Notes under the pieces: generated by a model
The model's database searches: none
What the model was told of the DNA's origin: nothing
Seen by the model: only the letters and a program-made list of their open reading frames with translations
Origin: Burkholderia oklahomensis C6786
Lineage (GTDB): Bacteria; Pseudomonadota; Gammaproteobacteria; Burkholderiales; Burkholderiaceae
Assembly (NCBI RefSeq): GCF_000959365.1
Contig: NZ_CP009556.1
Coordinates: forward strand, 434,001-498,000
Direction of reading: 5' to 3'
DNA length: 64,000 nt
Program-made: the position numbers and the translations under genes
Shown here: in pieces, positions 31,987 through 40,494 of the stretch
Numbering within the stretch: the first letter of the stretch is position 1
How the letters are laid out: each line of letters begins with the position of its first letter

Positions 31987-32006
31987 CGTCACCTGCGTAC
32001 GATCAT

Positions 32007-32023
32007 ATCGGCGTCACGCCGAT
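32007..32023. promoter_or_regulatory. Perfect inverted repeat upstream of yejA
   Basis: ATCGGCG and CGCCGAT arms, 7 bp each around a 3-base centre, 20 bp upstream of the yejA start. Position and symmetry suit a repressor operator or a leader hairpin. No regulator is identified. Confidence 0.4.
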
Positions 32024-32134
32024 GAAAAATCAATTCGAACGTGACGGATTGGCGTGGACGATTCGCGTCCAGCGCCGCACATCCGGTCCCGTCTCGCCGC
32101 TGTTTCGCTGCTGCTTCGTCTCTCGGCATCGGGC

Positions 32135-32180
32135 AAAAAAGAGGCCGCTCCAAAGGGGTGGTTAGGGAAGCGGAGCGGCC
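32135..32180 (-). terminator. Rho-independent terminator of TonB-dependent receptor gene
   Basis: On the - strand GGCCGCTCC and GGAGCGGCC form a perfect 9-bp stem (arms at 32172-32180 and 32143-32151) followed shortly by six T. It lies 33 bp after the receptor stop codon. Confidence 0.8.
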
Positions 32181-32212
32181 CGCCGAATGTCGATGGACGA
32201 TGCGGAACGGCG

Positions 32213-35014
32213 TCAGAACTTGTACGTCGCGCCGACCTGGATCACACGGCCGTAGTACATGTACAGCGACTGGTCGTAGCCGTTCTGGTTGAGCGCGTTC
32301 TGCCAGACCGGATCGAACGGCGGCGCACGGTCGAAGATGTTGTTGATCCCGCCGTACAGCGTCCAGTTCTTGAAGCCGGTGTAGCTCGCATACAGGTTGA
32401 ACTGGCTGTACGACCCGACGTGGTCCGCCGCCTGCGTCGGCGCGGAAACGCCGAGCGCCTGCGCGTACGGCCCCGTGAACTCCCAGCTCAGCGTCGCGTT
32501 CCACTTGCGATACGCCCAGTTCAGCGACGTATTGCCCTTCCAGCGCGGGATGCTCGCGCCGAACGGCTGCGTGATCGCGAAGTTGTTGCCCGCCGAATCG
32601 ACGGTCGCCGCGCCCGGGAAGCCGATGTTGAAGTGATGCACGTACGCCCAGTCGGCCGACAGCGTGAACGTGCCGTACTTCGTCGGCAGCGCCTGACGGA
32701 ACGTCATCTCGAAGCCGTCGGTCTCGAGCGTGCCGAGGTTCTGATACGGCAGCACGACGTACGTGATCTGCCCCGTCACCGGATCGCGCACGACCTGGGA
32801 CGGATTGTTGCCCGCGATCACCGAGTTCAGGCTCGCCTGACCGATCACGTTGTCGATGAAGATCTTGTAGAAGTCGAAGCCGAAGTCCGTGTAGCGCGTC
32901 GGCGAAGCCTGGAAGCCGATGTTGATGTTGCGCGTGCGCTCGGGCTGCAGGCTCGTGTTGCCGGTCTGCAGCGTGTTGACGAGCGAGTTGCCGAACGTTT
33001 GCAGGCCGATGTTCTGCGACGGCGTGTTCTCGACGAACGTCGGCGCGCGGAAGCCGCGATTGTACGAACCGTACATCGTGAATTCCTTGATCGGCTGATA
33101 GCGCAGCGCGAAGCGGGGCGAGAACGCGCCGCCGAAGTCGCTGTAATGGTCGTAGCGTCCCGACTGGCTGAACGTCAGATTCTTGATGATCGGGATGTCG
33201 AACTGATAGTAGACCGCCGCGACGTTGCGCGAGCCGTTCACCGATTGGGTGAGCGGATTCAGGACCTGTCCGCTCAGCGCCTCGGAACCCTGGCCGATGA
33301 ACTCGCTTTCGTGCAGGAACTGCGCGCCGAGGCCGAAGCCGACGTCGCCCGTGGGCAGCTTGAACAGGTTCGGCGTCGACAGCGTCGCGTCGAGCGCATC
33401 GAGCTTCGATATGCCCAGGTTGCTCGTCTTCATGTACAGGCCGTTGAACGCGTTCGGCGTCGCCGACGGATTCGCGAAGTTGAGCGTGCCGTTCTGGTAG
33501 ATGTCGTTGACGACGGATGCGTTCAGCACGTTGTTGAACGTGTTGGACACGACGCTCTGCGAGTGCGTGTACGCGGCCGACCAGTCCCAGTCGCCGTACG
33601 GCAGCGCGAACGAGCCCTTGACGCCCGTCGCGGCGCGCCAGAAGTTCGAGCTCGTCCGGTCGGACGCCGCTGCCGGGAACGTGTACGCGAGCGGCGTGTC
33701 GACGCCGAACGGGTTGTACGGATTGCTCGCGGGGACGACCGAATTGAACTGGCTCAGCTTGCCGGTCGCCGGATTGAGGACGAGGCTCGGCGTCGTCGGA
33801 CTGCCCACCGTCAGCACGCCGTTGTTCTGCACCGTCGTATTGTTGCTTTCCCACAGATCGGCGAACGCGGTCGTCTTGTCGTCGATCTTGAAGTCCGCAT
33901 GCACCTTCGCGCTCAGGCGCTCGGTCCACGGCGCGATCGACGTCGACTCCGCCGAGTTGAAGCCGCACACGGTGCCGCCCATGCCGGCGCCCGCGCTCAG
34001 ATAGTTGCTCGCGGCGGGGCGCACAGCGCCGCCGAACGGGCAGTTGCTGAGCGCCTGCGCGGTCGCGCCGCCGTTGGTCTGCCAGAACGACGGCGCGAGC
34101 AGCGACAGCCCACCCGACCGGTTCGTGAAGTCCTGGTTCTTCGTCGTGTCGCGATCGGCGATCGTGAAGCCGTTCGATTTGTAGTAGCTCGCGGCCGCCG
34201 TGATGTTGAAGCGGTCGGCGTTCAGATCGCCGAAGCCGCCGAGAATGCTGAACTTCGTCGTGCCGTCGCCGCCTTGCGTCGCGCCGGAGTAGCTGCCGTC
34301 GAGCTGCAGCCCCTGGTAATTGTGCTTCGTGATGATGTTGACGACGCCCGCGATCGCATCCGAGCCGTACTGCGACACGGCGCCTGACTTCACGATCTCG
34401 ATGCGGTCGATGATGTTGAGGGGCAGCGTGTTCAGGTCGAAGAACGTATCGGTGCCGTTCGACGCGAACGCGTAAGGCGCGACGCGCTGGCCGTCGACCA
34501 TCACGAGCGAGTACTTCTCGCTCAGGCCGCGCAGCGCGATGCCCGCGCCGCCCGCGGCAAAGCCGTTCGTCTGGCCTTCGCTCCAGCTGCTTGCGGAGTT
34601 CGCCGACACGCCGCGCAGGAAGTCCGCGACGTTCGTGTAGCCGCTGTCCTGGATGTCCTTCGCGGTGACGGTCTGGACTTGCTGAAAGCCTACCTTGTCG
34701 GCGCTGCGGATCAGCGAGCCCGTCACTTCGAAGCGCTTGATCTGCGCGACGCCGCTCTTTGCGGCAGGTGCGGCAGGTGCCGCGCCCGTCGCCTCCGCGG
34801 CGCCGGAAGCGGGCGCGGGCGCCGAAACGGCGCCCGTCGCGCTCGCTGCCGCATCCGCCTGCGCGACCGCGATGCTCGGGTTCTGCGCCGACGCCGCGGC
34901 GGCGCCGGGTGCCGGCTGGTTCTGTGCGAACGCCGGCGCCGCCAGCGTGGCCGTCAACGCCAACTCGGCCCAGACGATCCGCTTGATCGCCAACGCCAAT
35001 GCTCTTTGCTTCAT
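32213..35014 (-). CDS. TonB-dependent outer-membrane receptor
   Basis: 933 aa. A signal peptide (about residues 1-29, ending TLAAPAFAQ) is followed by an unusual 60-residue Ala/Pro/Gln-rich stretch. The plug domain comes next (VQTVTAKDIQDSGYTNVADFLRG with GIALRGLSEKYSLVMVDGQR), then a long barrel ending in Phe (YKF). The ATG at 35014 follows GAGAGGGGAAAG, a strong ribosome site; the frame upstream of it is probably non-coding. The family takes up siderophores, haem, sugars or peptides; nothing here fixes the ligand. It lies next to a complete TonB-ExbBD set, a regulator and the yej genes. Confidence 0.9.
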   Translation of the reverse strand: MKQRALALAIKRIVWAELALTATLAAPAFAQNQPAPGAAAASAQNPSIAVAQADAAASATGAVSAPAPASGAAEATGAAPAAPAAKSGVAQIKRFEVTGSLIRSADKVGFQQVQTVTAKDIQDSGYTNVADFLRGVSANSASSWSEGQTNGFAAGGAGIALRGLSEKYSLVMVDGQRVAPYAFASNGTDTFFDLNTLPLNIIDRIEIVKSGAVSQYGSDAIAGVVNIITKHNYQGLQLDGSYSGATQGGDGTTKFSILGGFGDLNADRFNITAAASYYKSNGFTIADRDTTKNQDFTNRSGGLSLLAPSFWQTNGGATAQALSNCPFGGAVRPAASNYLSAGAGMGGTVCGFNSAESTSIAPWTERLSAKVHADFKIDDKTTAFADLWESNNTTVQNNGVLTVGSPTTPSLVLNPATGKLSQFNSVVPASNPYNPFGVDTPLAYTFPAAASDRTSSNFWRAATGVKGSFALPYGDWDWSAAYTHSQSVVSNTFNNVLNASVVNDIYQNGTLNFANPSATPNAFNGLYMKTSNLGISKLDALDATLSTPNLFKLPTGDVGFGLGAQFLHESEFIGQGSEALSGQVLNPLTQSVNGSRNVAAVYYQFDIPIIKNLTFSQSGRYDHYSDFGGAFSPRFALRYQPIKEFTMYGSYNRGFRAPTFVENTPSQNIGLQTFGNSLVNTLQTGNTSLQPERTRNINIGFQASPTRYTDFGFDFYKIFIDNVIGQASLNSVIAGNNPSQVVRDPVTGQITYVVLPYQNLGTLETDGFEMTFRQALPTKYGTFTLSADWAYVHHFNIGFPGAATVDSAGNNFAITQPFGASIPRWKGNTSLNWAYRKWNATLSWEFTGPYAQALGVSAPTQAADHVGSYSQFNLYASYTGFKNWTLYGGINNIFDRAPPFDPVWQNALNQNGYDQSLYMYYGRVIQVGATYKF

Positions 35015-35330
35015 CTTTCCCCTCTCACTCGTCAGTAAGACCCCACCCGTTGCGCGCGGCAATCTTTTGAACTCCGCGCCCGACTCGCGGCACTCGCGTA
35101 CCGCCCCCGCTGCTGCCCGACTGCCCGCCGGACGCCGCCTAACCATCGACGCATTTGCGCTGTCACGATCTTTCGCTTCTTTTCAATTTATTAGGTTGAC
35201 GAAATTTCAACGGAGCGACGTCCCGCTGTTTCATTTCTTCTCGTTCCGGCTGTCGCGGCGTATCGCCGCCCCATGACATCAGGAATCCTTACATTTGCCT
35301 TCATGAATCGCCACGCGCCGCGCAACCTGC
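35015..35330. other. Regulatory region between receptor gene and XRE-cupin gene
   Basis: 316 bases. It contains the receptor ribosome site, an AT-rich tract near 35178-35210 and the inverted repeat listed separately. No small gene is convincing. Confidence 0.5.
35195..35211. promoter_or_regulatory. Operator-like inverted repeat upstream of TonB-dependent receptor
   Basis: GTTGA and TCAAC arms flank a 7-base AT-rich centre about 180 bp upstream of the receptor start, inside the only AT-rich tract of this gap. It is a candidate site for the XRE-cupin regulator encoded next to it. The symmetry is short, so this is tentative. Confidence 0.35.
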
Positions 35331-35906
35331 TCAGAACAACCTGGTCGTCCCCACCCAGACGATCAGCGCCTCGCTGTCGCCGCCGTTGCGCCACGCATGC
35401 GGCGTCGTCGATTCGTAGTGCGCGGTGTCGCCCGCCGCCAGCGTGAACGTCACGTCCTCCAGCGTCAGCTCGACCCGGCCGCTCATCACATATAGAAACT
35501 CCTCGCCCGCGTGCGTCGTGACTTCCGACAGCGGCTGCGCCGCCGGCATCCGGACGAGGATCGCGTCCAGCTGCCGGCCGTCGACGACGTTCGTCAGGCG
35601 CGCGAACGCGTTCGTCGAATTCGCGAGGCTGAAGTACTGAAGTGCTTCGCTGCGGCATACCGAACGCGCTTCAGTCGGCGCGTCGACGAAGTACTGCATC
35701 GTCACGCCGAGCGCCCGCGCGATTCCGACGAGCGACGTGATCGACGGCGTCGCGCGTCCGCGCTCGACCTGTGACAGAAACGGCTTCGATATGCCGGCCG
35801 CCGCGGCCGCTTCGTCGAGCGTGAGCTTGAGTCGCTGACGCAGCGCCCGTATCTTGATTCCGATCGAGGCTGCGACTACCGCCGATTCGTCGAGTGGCAA
35901 AACCAT
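35331..35906 (-). CDS. XRE-family regulator with C-terminal cupin domain
   Basis: 191 aa. Residues about 15-70 form a Cro/C1 helix-turn-helix (LRQRLKLTLDEAAAAAGISK followed by PFLSQVERGRATPSITSL). Residues about 115-188 are a small cupin fold (THAGEEFLYVMSGRVELTL, then HYESTTPHAWRNGG). Such proteins sense a small molecule in the cupin and control neighbouring uptake or catabolic genes. It is upstream of the receptor gene on the same strand, so the receptor is the obvious target. The ATG at 35906 has only a weak ribosome site. Confidence 0.88.
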   Translation of the reverse strand: MVLPLDESAVVAASIGIKIRALRQRLKLTLDEAAAAAGISKPFLSQVERGRATPSITSLVGIARALGVTMQYFVDAPTEARSVCRSEALQYFSLANSTNAFARLTNVVDGRQLDAILVRMPAAQPLSEVTTHAGEEFLYVMSGRVELTLEDVTFTLAAGDTAHYESTTPHAWRNGGDSEALIVWVGTTRLF

Positions 35907-36247
35907 GACAACACACAATCCCGCGATCAAGAATCGTTTGTGATGAGGAAGCCGGCTCCGCTGCGCGCACATCGCACGCGTAGCCGGTCCGCGAGCCGGC
36001 GCGCGCGACGCAGGCCGCGCGGGCCGCGCGGACGTCGTGCGCAAGCGGCCCGCGAACGCCCCGGGCACGGATGCGCGGCGCAACACGACATCGTTCGTTT
36101 CACCGATCAGCAAAGCCGCTCCTTTCCCGTGTTTCGCCGATAACCGCCGTTTTTCGCGCTTCCCGCACGAGTAGCCGCGCAACGCTGCACCGTCGACGCG
36201 AGAGCCTGCCGCGACGCACGCCGAACCGCGTCCCGCATCCCGTATCG
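35907..36247. other. Gene-free stretch between XRE-cupin gene and TPR gene
   Basis: 341 GC-rich bases. Open frames here look like chance frames (mostly Arg-rich). It must hold the promoter of the XRE-cupin gene. I see no clear terminator or repeat. Confidence 0.4.
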
Positions 36248-37447
36248 TTACTTCGCCGCGACAAGCGCCCACAGACGCGCAAGATCCGCCGAGCCGTCGC
36301 CGCCCTGCACGCCGCGGAACGTCTGCACGGCGCGCGCCTTGTCGCCCGCAACGTAATACGCTTCGCCGAGCCGCAGCCGCGCTTCGTCGACATGCTCGAC
36401 GCCGCCCTTCGCGAGCGCCGCCTCCATCGCCGCAATGCCCTGCTTCGCCTGCCCGGCGAACACGAGGTTCATACCGGCGTCGATCGGCGCGACGGGATTC
36501 GCGTTGCCGGCCGGCGACTGCGCACGCTTCGCCGCAAGCGCCTGCAGTCGCTTCTCGCGGTCCGCGCCTGCGTCGCGGCCGAGCACGCCGGATGCGAAGC
36601 CCTGGTCGATCACTTGCTTCGCTTCCGCGGCGGTACCGGCGACGAGCGCGAGCTGCGTCATCTCCATGTACGCGTCGGCGCCGTTCAGCGCCCCCGTCGC
36701 GCGCCGCAGCCGATACATGTCGAGATCGAGCGACGACAGATAACCGGGCTTGTCGCGAATCGAACGGAACAGTTCGTCCCAATACGCGGAATTCGGGTGA
36801 TACGCGACGAGCTTCTCGAGCGACGCCCGATAAGTCGCGCCGTCCTTCATCTTCTGCGCGCACGTGCCGAGCATCTGCAATTGCGCCTCGTCAGGCGCAT
36901 ATCCCGCGCGCACCTGCGCATCGACGCTCGGCTTGAGCTGGCCCATCACCGCCGCGCAATCGTTCGACAGGTAGTACGACTGAACCAGCAGCGTGCGCAT
37001 GTCGGGATCGCCGCCGCCCGACTTCAGATAGCGCTGCGCGATCCTGATCGCCTGCGGATAGTTCCGCTGCTGGAAATAGACGCCGGCGAGCGCCGCGGTC
37101 GCGCGCTGCTCGTCGTCCTTCGACAGCCGCCCGGAGCCCAGCACCGCCTCGTACGCCTGGATCGCCGCGCCGGTATCGCCCGCCGCCATCGCCACCGCGC
37201 CCCGCATCTCTTCGACCATGTAGGTCTCGTACGGCGTCTTGTTCGGCACCGCCGCGGCCTGCGCGATCTTGCCGAGCGCATCGCGATACTTGTGCACGCG
37301 ATACAGATCCTGCGCGGCGCCGAGCGGCCGCGCGACGTCCGGGCGCAGCGCTTCGGCGGCGGACGCGGCGCCGGACGGCACTGCGAGCGCGCAGCAGCCT
37401 CCGAGCGCGGCCGCCAATACGGCGCACTTCAACCATCGTTGCATCAT
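36248..37447 (-). CDS. Tetratricopeptide-repeat exported protein of TonB operon
   Basis: 399 aa. An N-terminal signal ends in LAAALGGCCALA; LGGC could be a lipobox, making it a lipoprotein, or the signal could be cleaved after ASAAEA. The body is a chain of TPR-like helix pairs (for example AGDTGAAIQAYEAVLG, QRNYPQAIRIAQRYLKSG, AGDKARAVQTFRGVQ). It starts 16 bp after the second exbD. TPR proteins are recurrent partners of duplicated-ExbD TonB systems, where they may act as a periplasmic scaffold; this role is inferred. Confidence 0.85.
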   Translation of the reverse strand: MMQRWLKCAVLAAALGGCCALAVPSGAASAAEALRPDVARPLGAAQDLYRVHKYRDALGKIAQAAAVPNKTPYETYMVEEMRGAVAMAAGDTGAAIQAYEAVLGSGRLSKDDEQRATAALAGVYFQQRNYPQAIRIAQRYLKSGGGDPDMRTLLVQSYYLSNDCAAVMGQLKPSVDAQVRAGYAPDEAQLQMLGTCAQKMKDGATYRASLEKLVAYHPNSAYWDELFRSIRDKPGYLSSLDLDMYRLRRATGALNGADAYMEMTQLALVAGTAAEAKQVIDQGFASGVLGRDAGADREKRLQALAAKRAQSPAGNANPVAPIDAGMNLVFAGQAKQGIAAMEAALAKGGVEHVDEARLRLGEAYYVAGDKARAVQTFRGVQGGDGSADLARLWALVAAK

Positions 37448-37463
37448 GGGATCGCTCGCTTCG

Positions 37464-37892
37464 TTATTGCATGTACTGCTCGTTACCGATCAACCCGATC
37501 TTCGTCGCGCCGATGCGCTGCGCGGACGCGAGCACCGCGGCGACGTCCTTGTACGGCACGAGCTTGTTCGGCCGCAAATGGATTTCCGCCTGTACCGGCT
37601 CGGCCGCGACCTGCGCGAGCTTTGCTTCGAGCGCCGCGCGGTTCGGGACGGGCGCGCCGTTCCACGTCGTCGTGCCGTCGAAATCGATGTCGATCTGCAC
37701 GATCTCGGGCTGCGTCGCCGGCGGCGGCGGATTGCCGATCGGCAGGTTCATCTTGATCGAGTGCATCTGGATCGGAATCGTGATGATCAGCATGATCAGC
37801 AGCACCAGCATCACGTCGATGAGCGGCGTCGTGTTGATATCGACCATCACGTCCGGCTCGCCACCGCCGCTTGAAGATACGTTCATTCCCAT
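37464..37892 (-). CDS. exbD: ExbD-family proton-channel subunit (second copy)
   Basis: 142 aa with one N-terminal membrane helix. The essential Asp sits in INTTPLIDVMLVLLIMLII, and the periplasmic domain (HLRPNKLVPYKDVAAVLASAQ) is typical. The ATG follows GGAGGCGACG closely. It lies 9 bp after the first exbD. The two ExbD proteins are diverged rather than a recent duplication. Confidence 0.92.
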   Translation of the reverse strand: MGMNVSSSGGGEPDVMVDINTTPLIDVMLVLLIMLIITIPIQMHSIKMNLPIGNPPPPATQPEIVQIDIDFDGTTTWNGAPVPNRAALEAKLAQVAAEPVQAEIHLRPNKLVPYKDVAAVLASAQRIGATKIGLIGNEQYMQ

Positions 37893-37901
37893 CGTCGCCT
37901 C

Positions 37902-38324
37902 CTAGCCGCCGCGCGCGGGCGGTTCCGTAATGAACGAGACTTTCGCGATGCCGGCCCGCTCGCATGCGGTGATCACGCGGCCGATGAACTCGTAGCGCGT
38001 GTTCTGGTCGCCGCGCACGTGCACGTCCGGCTGCGGATTCATCGCCGATACCGCCTTCAGCTTCGAGAGCAGCGTCGACGCATCGACCAGGGTCTCGTTC
38101 CAGAAGACGTCGCCGTCGCGATTGACCGCGATTTCGACGCTCTTCGGCGTCGTCTGCAGCGGCTGGATCGTTTCCTTCGGCAACTGCAGCTGGATCGTGT
38201 GCGTGACGACCGGAATCGTGATCAGGAAGATGATCAGCAGCACCAGCATCACGTCGACGAGCGGCGTCGTGTTGATGTTGGAGATCACCTCGTCGTTATC
38301 GTCCTGCCCGACGCTCATGGCCAT
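37902..38324 (-). CDS. exbD: ExbD-family proton-channel subunit (first copy)
   Basis: 140 aa. The membrane segment reads INTTPLVDVMLVLLIIFLI with the proton-carrying Asp; the periplasmic domain has VHVRGDQNTRYEFIGRVI. It works with ExbB to drive TonB using the proton gradient. It lies 13 bp after exbB. Confidence 0.92.
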   Translation of the reverse strand: MAMSVGQDDNDEVISNINTTPLVDVMLVLLIIFLITIPVVTHTIQLQLPKETIQPLQTTPKSVEIAVNRDGDVFWNETLVDASTLLSKLKAVSAMNPQPDVHVRGDQNTRYEFIGRVITACERAGIAKVSFITEPPARGG

Positions 38325-38337
38325 GGCGCACCTCGCT

Positions 38338-39234
38338 TCAGCGGACGAGCGACGCGGTCTGCACGTTCGCCCGCGGCACGCGCTTGCCGCCCGCGAGCAG
38401 CACCGTGTGAAGCTGTGCGCCGAAGTTGCGCACGCGCTCCATCACCGACTTGTTGCGACGCACGAGGAAGTTGTAGCCGAGCACCGCGGGCACCGCGACC
38501 GCGAGGCCGATCGCGGTCATGATCAGCGCCTCGCCGACCGGGCCCGCAACCTTGTCGATCGACGCCTGGCCCGCGATGCCGATCGCCGTCAGCGCGTGAT
38601 AGATGCCCCACACGGTGCCGAACAGGCCGACGAACGGCGCCGTCGAGCCGACCGTGCCGAGGAAGGCGAGCCCGTCTTGCAGGCGATTCGACACGTTCGT
38701 GATCGCGCGCTCGACCGACACGTCGATCCATGTATTGCGGTCGACCGCTTCGAGCAGCGCGTTGTCGTGATGCTCGCCCGCCTCGATCGCCGTTTCGGCG
38801 ATGAAGCGAAACGGCGACGCCTCGTCGAGCCGCTTCGCGCCTTCGGCGAGCGACGGCGCGCTCCACAACTGCTCGTCGGCGACCTTCGCGCGGCGGTTCG
38901 CGCGCAGCTGCTCGAGGAACTTGGCGATCATGATGTACCAGCTTCCCATCGACATCACGACGAGCAGCAGCAGCACGAAGCGTGCGACGAAGTCGCCGTT
39001 TTTCCACAACGCGCCGAGGCCGTACGGATTCTCGACCGCTTCCGTCGCGGCGGGCGCGGGCGGCGGCGCCGGCGCCGCCGCGGTGTTCGCCGTCTGTGGC
39101 GCGGTCGCCGCGGACACCGCGACGGCCGCGTCGCTCGCCTGAGCGAAAGCCTGCTGCGGCGCGACAAGCGCATCAACCGCCGCGACGGAGATCAACATGC
39201 TTGCCGCCAGAGCGGCCAGTGAACGCTTCGTCAT
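38338..39234 (-). CDS. exbB: ExbB/TolQ/MotA-type proton-channel protein
   Basis: 298 aa. A signal-peptide-like N-terminus (to about QQAFAQA) precedes an Ala/Pro-rich linker and three membrane segments: GDFVARFVLLLLVVMSMGSW, GTVGSTAPFVGLFGTVWGI and GEALIMTAIGLAVAVPAVL. The last two carry the conserved channel signature. The N-terminal extension is typical of ExbB of the TonB class. The ATG at 39234 was chosen as the start of the signal. Confidence 0.92.
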   Translation of the reverse strand: MTKRSLAALAASMLISVAAVDALVAPQQAFAQASDAAVAVSAATAPQTANTAAAPAPPPAPAATEAVENPYGLGALWKNGDFVARFVLLLLVVMSMGSWYIMIAKFLEQLRANRRAKVADEQLWSAPSLAEGAKRLDEASPFRFIAETAIEAGEHHDNALLEAVDRNTWIDVSVERAITNVSNRLQDGLAFLGTVGSTAPFVGLFGTVWGIYHALTAIGIAGQASIDKVAGPVGEALIMTAIGLAVAVPAVLGYNFLVRRNKSVMERVRNFGAQLHTVLLAGGKRVPRANVQTASLVR

Positions 39235-39306
39235 ACCCACTCCAAATTTTTTCGTTGAACTTAATAACAAGGTTCGGCCCCGATCCTGTCCGGCCCGCAT
39301 ACGGGC

Positions 39307-40005
39307 TCAGTTCAGGTTGAACGAGAACGGAACCTGCACGCGCACCGACTGCCCCTGCGCAACGCACTTGAACTGCTTGACCGCATTGAACGCCGCACGA
39401 TCGAGCGCCGAATCCGCCGACTGCGCGACGCGCTCGTTCGTGACATGTCCTTCGGCATCGACGACGAATTCGATCGTCACATCGCCCGTGATGTTGTTCT
39501 CCTGGGCTTCCTTCGGATACTGCATCGAGGCGCGGATCTGGTCCGAATTCGGGCACACGACGCCCACTTCGTGACTGACGGCCTTGGCCGGCGCGGGTGC
39601 GGCGGCCACCGGCGCCTGCACGGCGGGCGCGGACGGCACGGGCGCTGCCTGATGCGTGATCGTCGGCTGCGGCGGCGCCTGCACCGGTACTTCCGGCGGC
39701 GGGACGAATGGCGGGGGCGGCGGCGCGAATTTCGGCGGCGGAAGCTTGACCGTCGGCATCGGCGGCGGAGGCGGCGGCTTCACCGGTTCGATGATGCGCG
39801 TCTCGATCGGATGCTGGATGACTTGGACGACTTTCGTCGCGAGGCCGTTGAGGAGCGCATAGACCAGCACGATGTGCAGCGCGAGCACAATCGCGAGGCC
39901 GCCGAAGCGCCGAGCCGGGTTCTGCTGCCTTTTGCCGAATTCGCGCGGACGACCGAGCCGCGCGAGTCCGTCGTTTGAAACAGCCAAGCCTTCGTCGACT
40001 TTCAT
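39307..40005 (-). CDS. tonB: TonB energy transducer
   Basis: 232 aa. One N-terminal membrane anchor (FGGLAIVLALHIVLVYALLN) is followed by a Pro-rich periplasmic rod (runs of PPPPPP with Lys and Glu, residues about 75-120), an Ala/Pro linker and a C-terminal TonB fold (YPKEAQENNITGDVTIEFVV). It transmits proton-motive energy from ExbBD to outer-membrane receptors. It is first gene of tonB-exbB-exbD-exbD-TPR, all on the - strand. The ATG at 40005 gives a normal cytoplasmic tail; an upstream in-frame start is unlikely. Confidence 0.93.
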   Translation of the reverse strand: MKVDEGLAVSNDGLARLGRPREFGKRQQNPARRFGGLAIVLALHIVLVYALLNGLATKVVQVIQHPIETRIIEPVKPPPPPPMPTVKLPPPKFAPPPPPFVPPPEVPVQAPPQPTITHQAAPVPSAPAVQAPVAAAPAPAKAVSHEVGVVCPNSDQIRASMQYPKEAQENNITGDVTIEFVVDAEGHVTNERVAQSADSALDRAAFNAVKQFKCVAQGQSVRVQVPFSFNLN

Positions 40006-40098
40006 ACCCACTTTCACCCCCAAGCATGATTCGTCCAGCCATTCAGTTGCGGCGCGATGTACGAGATCCGTCATTCGCCCATTTTATCTCAAGCTTTC

Positions 40099-40120
40099 AA
40101 TTTGTTTTGGAATACAAATT
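40099..40120. promoter_or_regulatory. Operator-like inverted repeat in tonB promoter region
   Basis: AATTTGT and ACAAATT arms, 7 bp each with an 8-base centre, about 95 bp upstream of the tonB start. On the - strand the motif GATAAAATGGG follows closely and could be a -10 element. It does not match a classical Fur box. Confidence 0.4.
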
Positions 40121-40466
40121 ATTGGCTTCGTTACTCGATGCGCATTCAGCCGATGCAACGCTATTGATTTAGCCCCGCAGGCTCATTGGCCGGTTTTCTG
40201 TTGCAGCAACGCTTATCAGACAGGTTTTCGTCAGGTAGAGGCTCGCGTCGCAATCATCAGACGAAATGCGCGTTCTTTACTTTCTTCAAGCGGCCTGTCT
40301 ATAAGGCATGTCTTGGGTGCAGAAGATAGCAAGGAAAAAATTTTGCCGTCAAACTTTATTTGATGTGCCCACACAAAATTTGGAGCATTTATTCGAAAAA
40401 CGATTTAGTAAGCGTTTTGAATTGAATTCGTCGAAAAAGTAATTGATTTGTATGGATCGTCAATTC

Positions 40467-40494
40467 GATTATCTGCCAAGCAGCCTGATTATCT
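40467..40494. repeat. Direct repeat GATTATCT spaced 20 bp
   Basis: Two identical octamers begin at 40467 and 40487, two helical turns apart, in the AT-rich block upstream of tonB. A nearby 12-bp palindrome AATTTCGAAATT is at 40510-40521. This could be tandem regulator binding, or chance in AT-rich DNA. Confidence 0.3.

Noticed and set aside
32213..40005. A siderophore biosynthesis locus around the TonB genes
   Set aside because: No siderophore synthetase, ferric reductase or clear Fur box is present; only uptake functions are visible.
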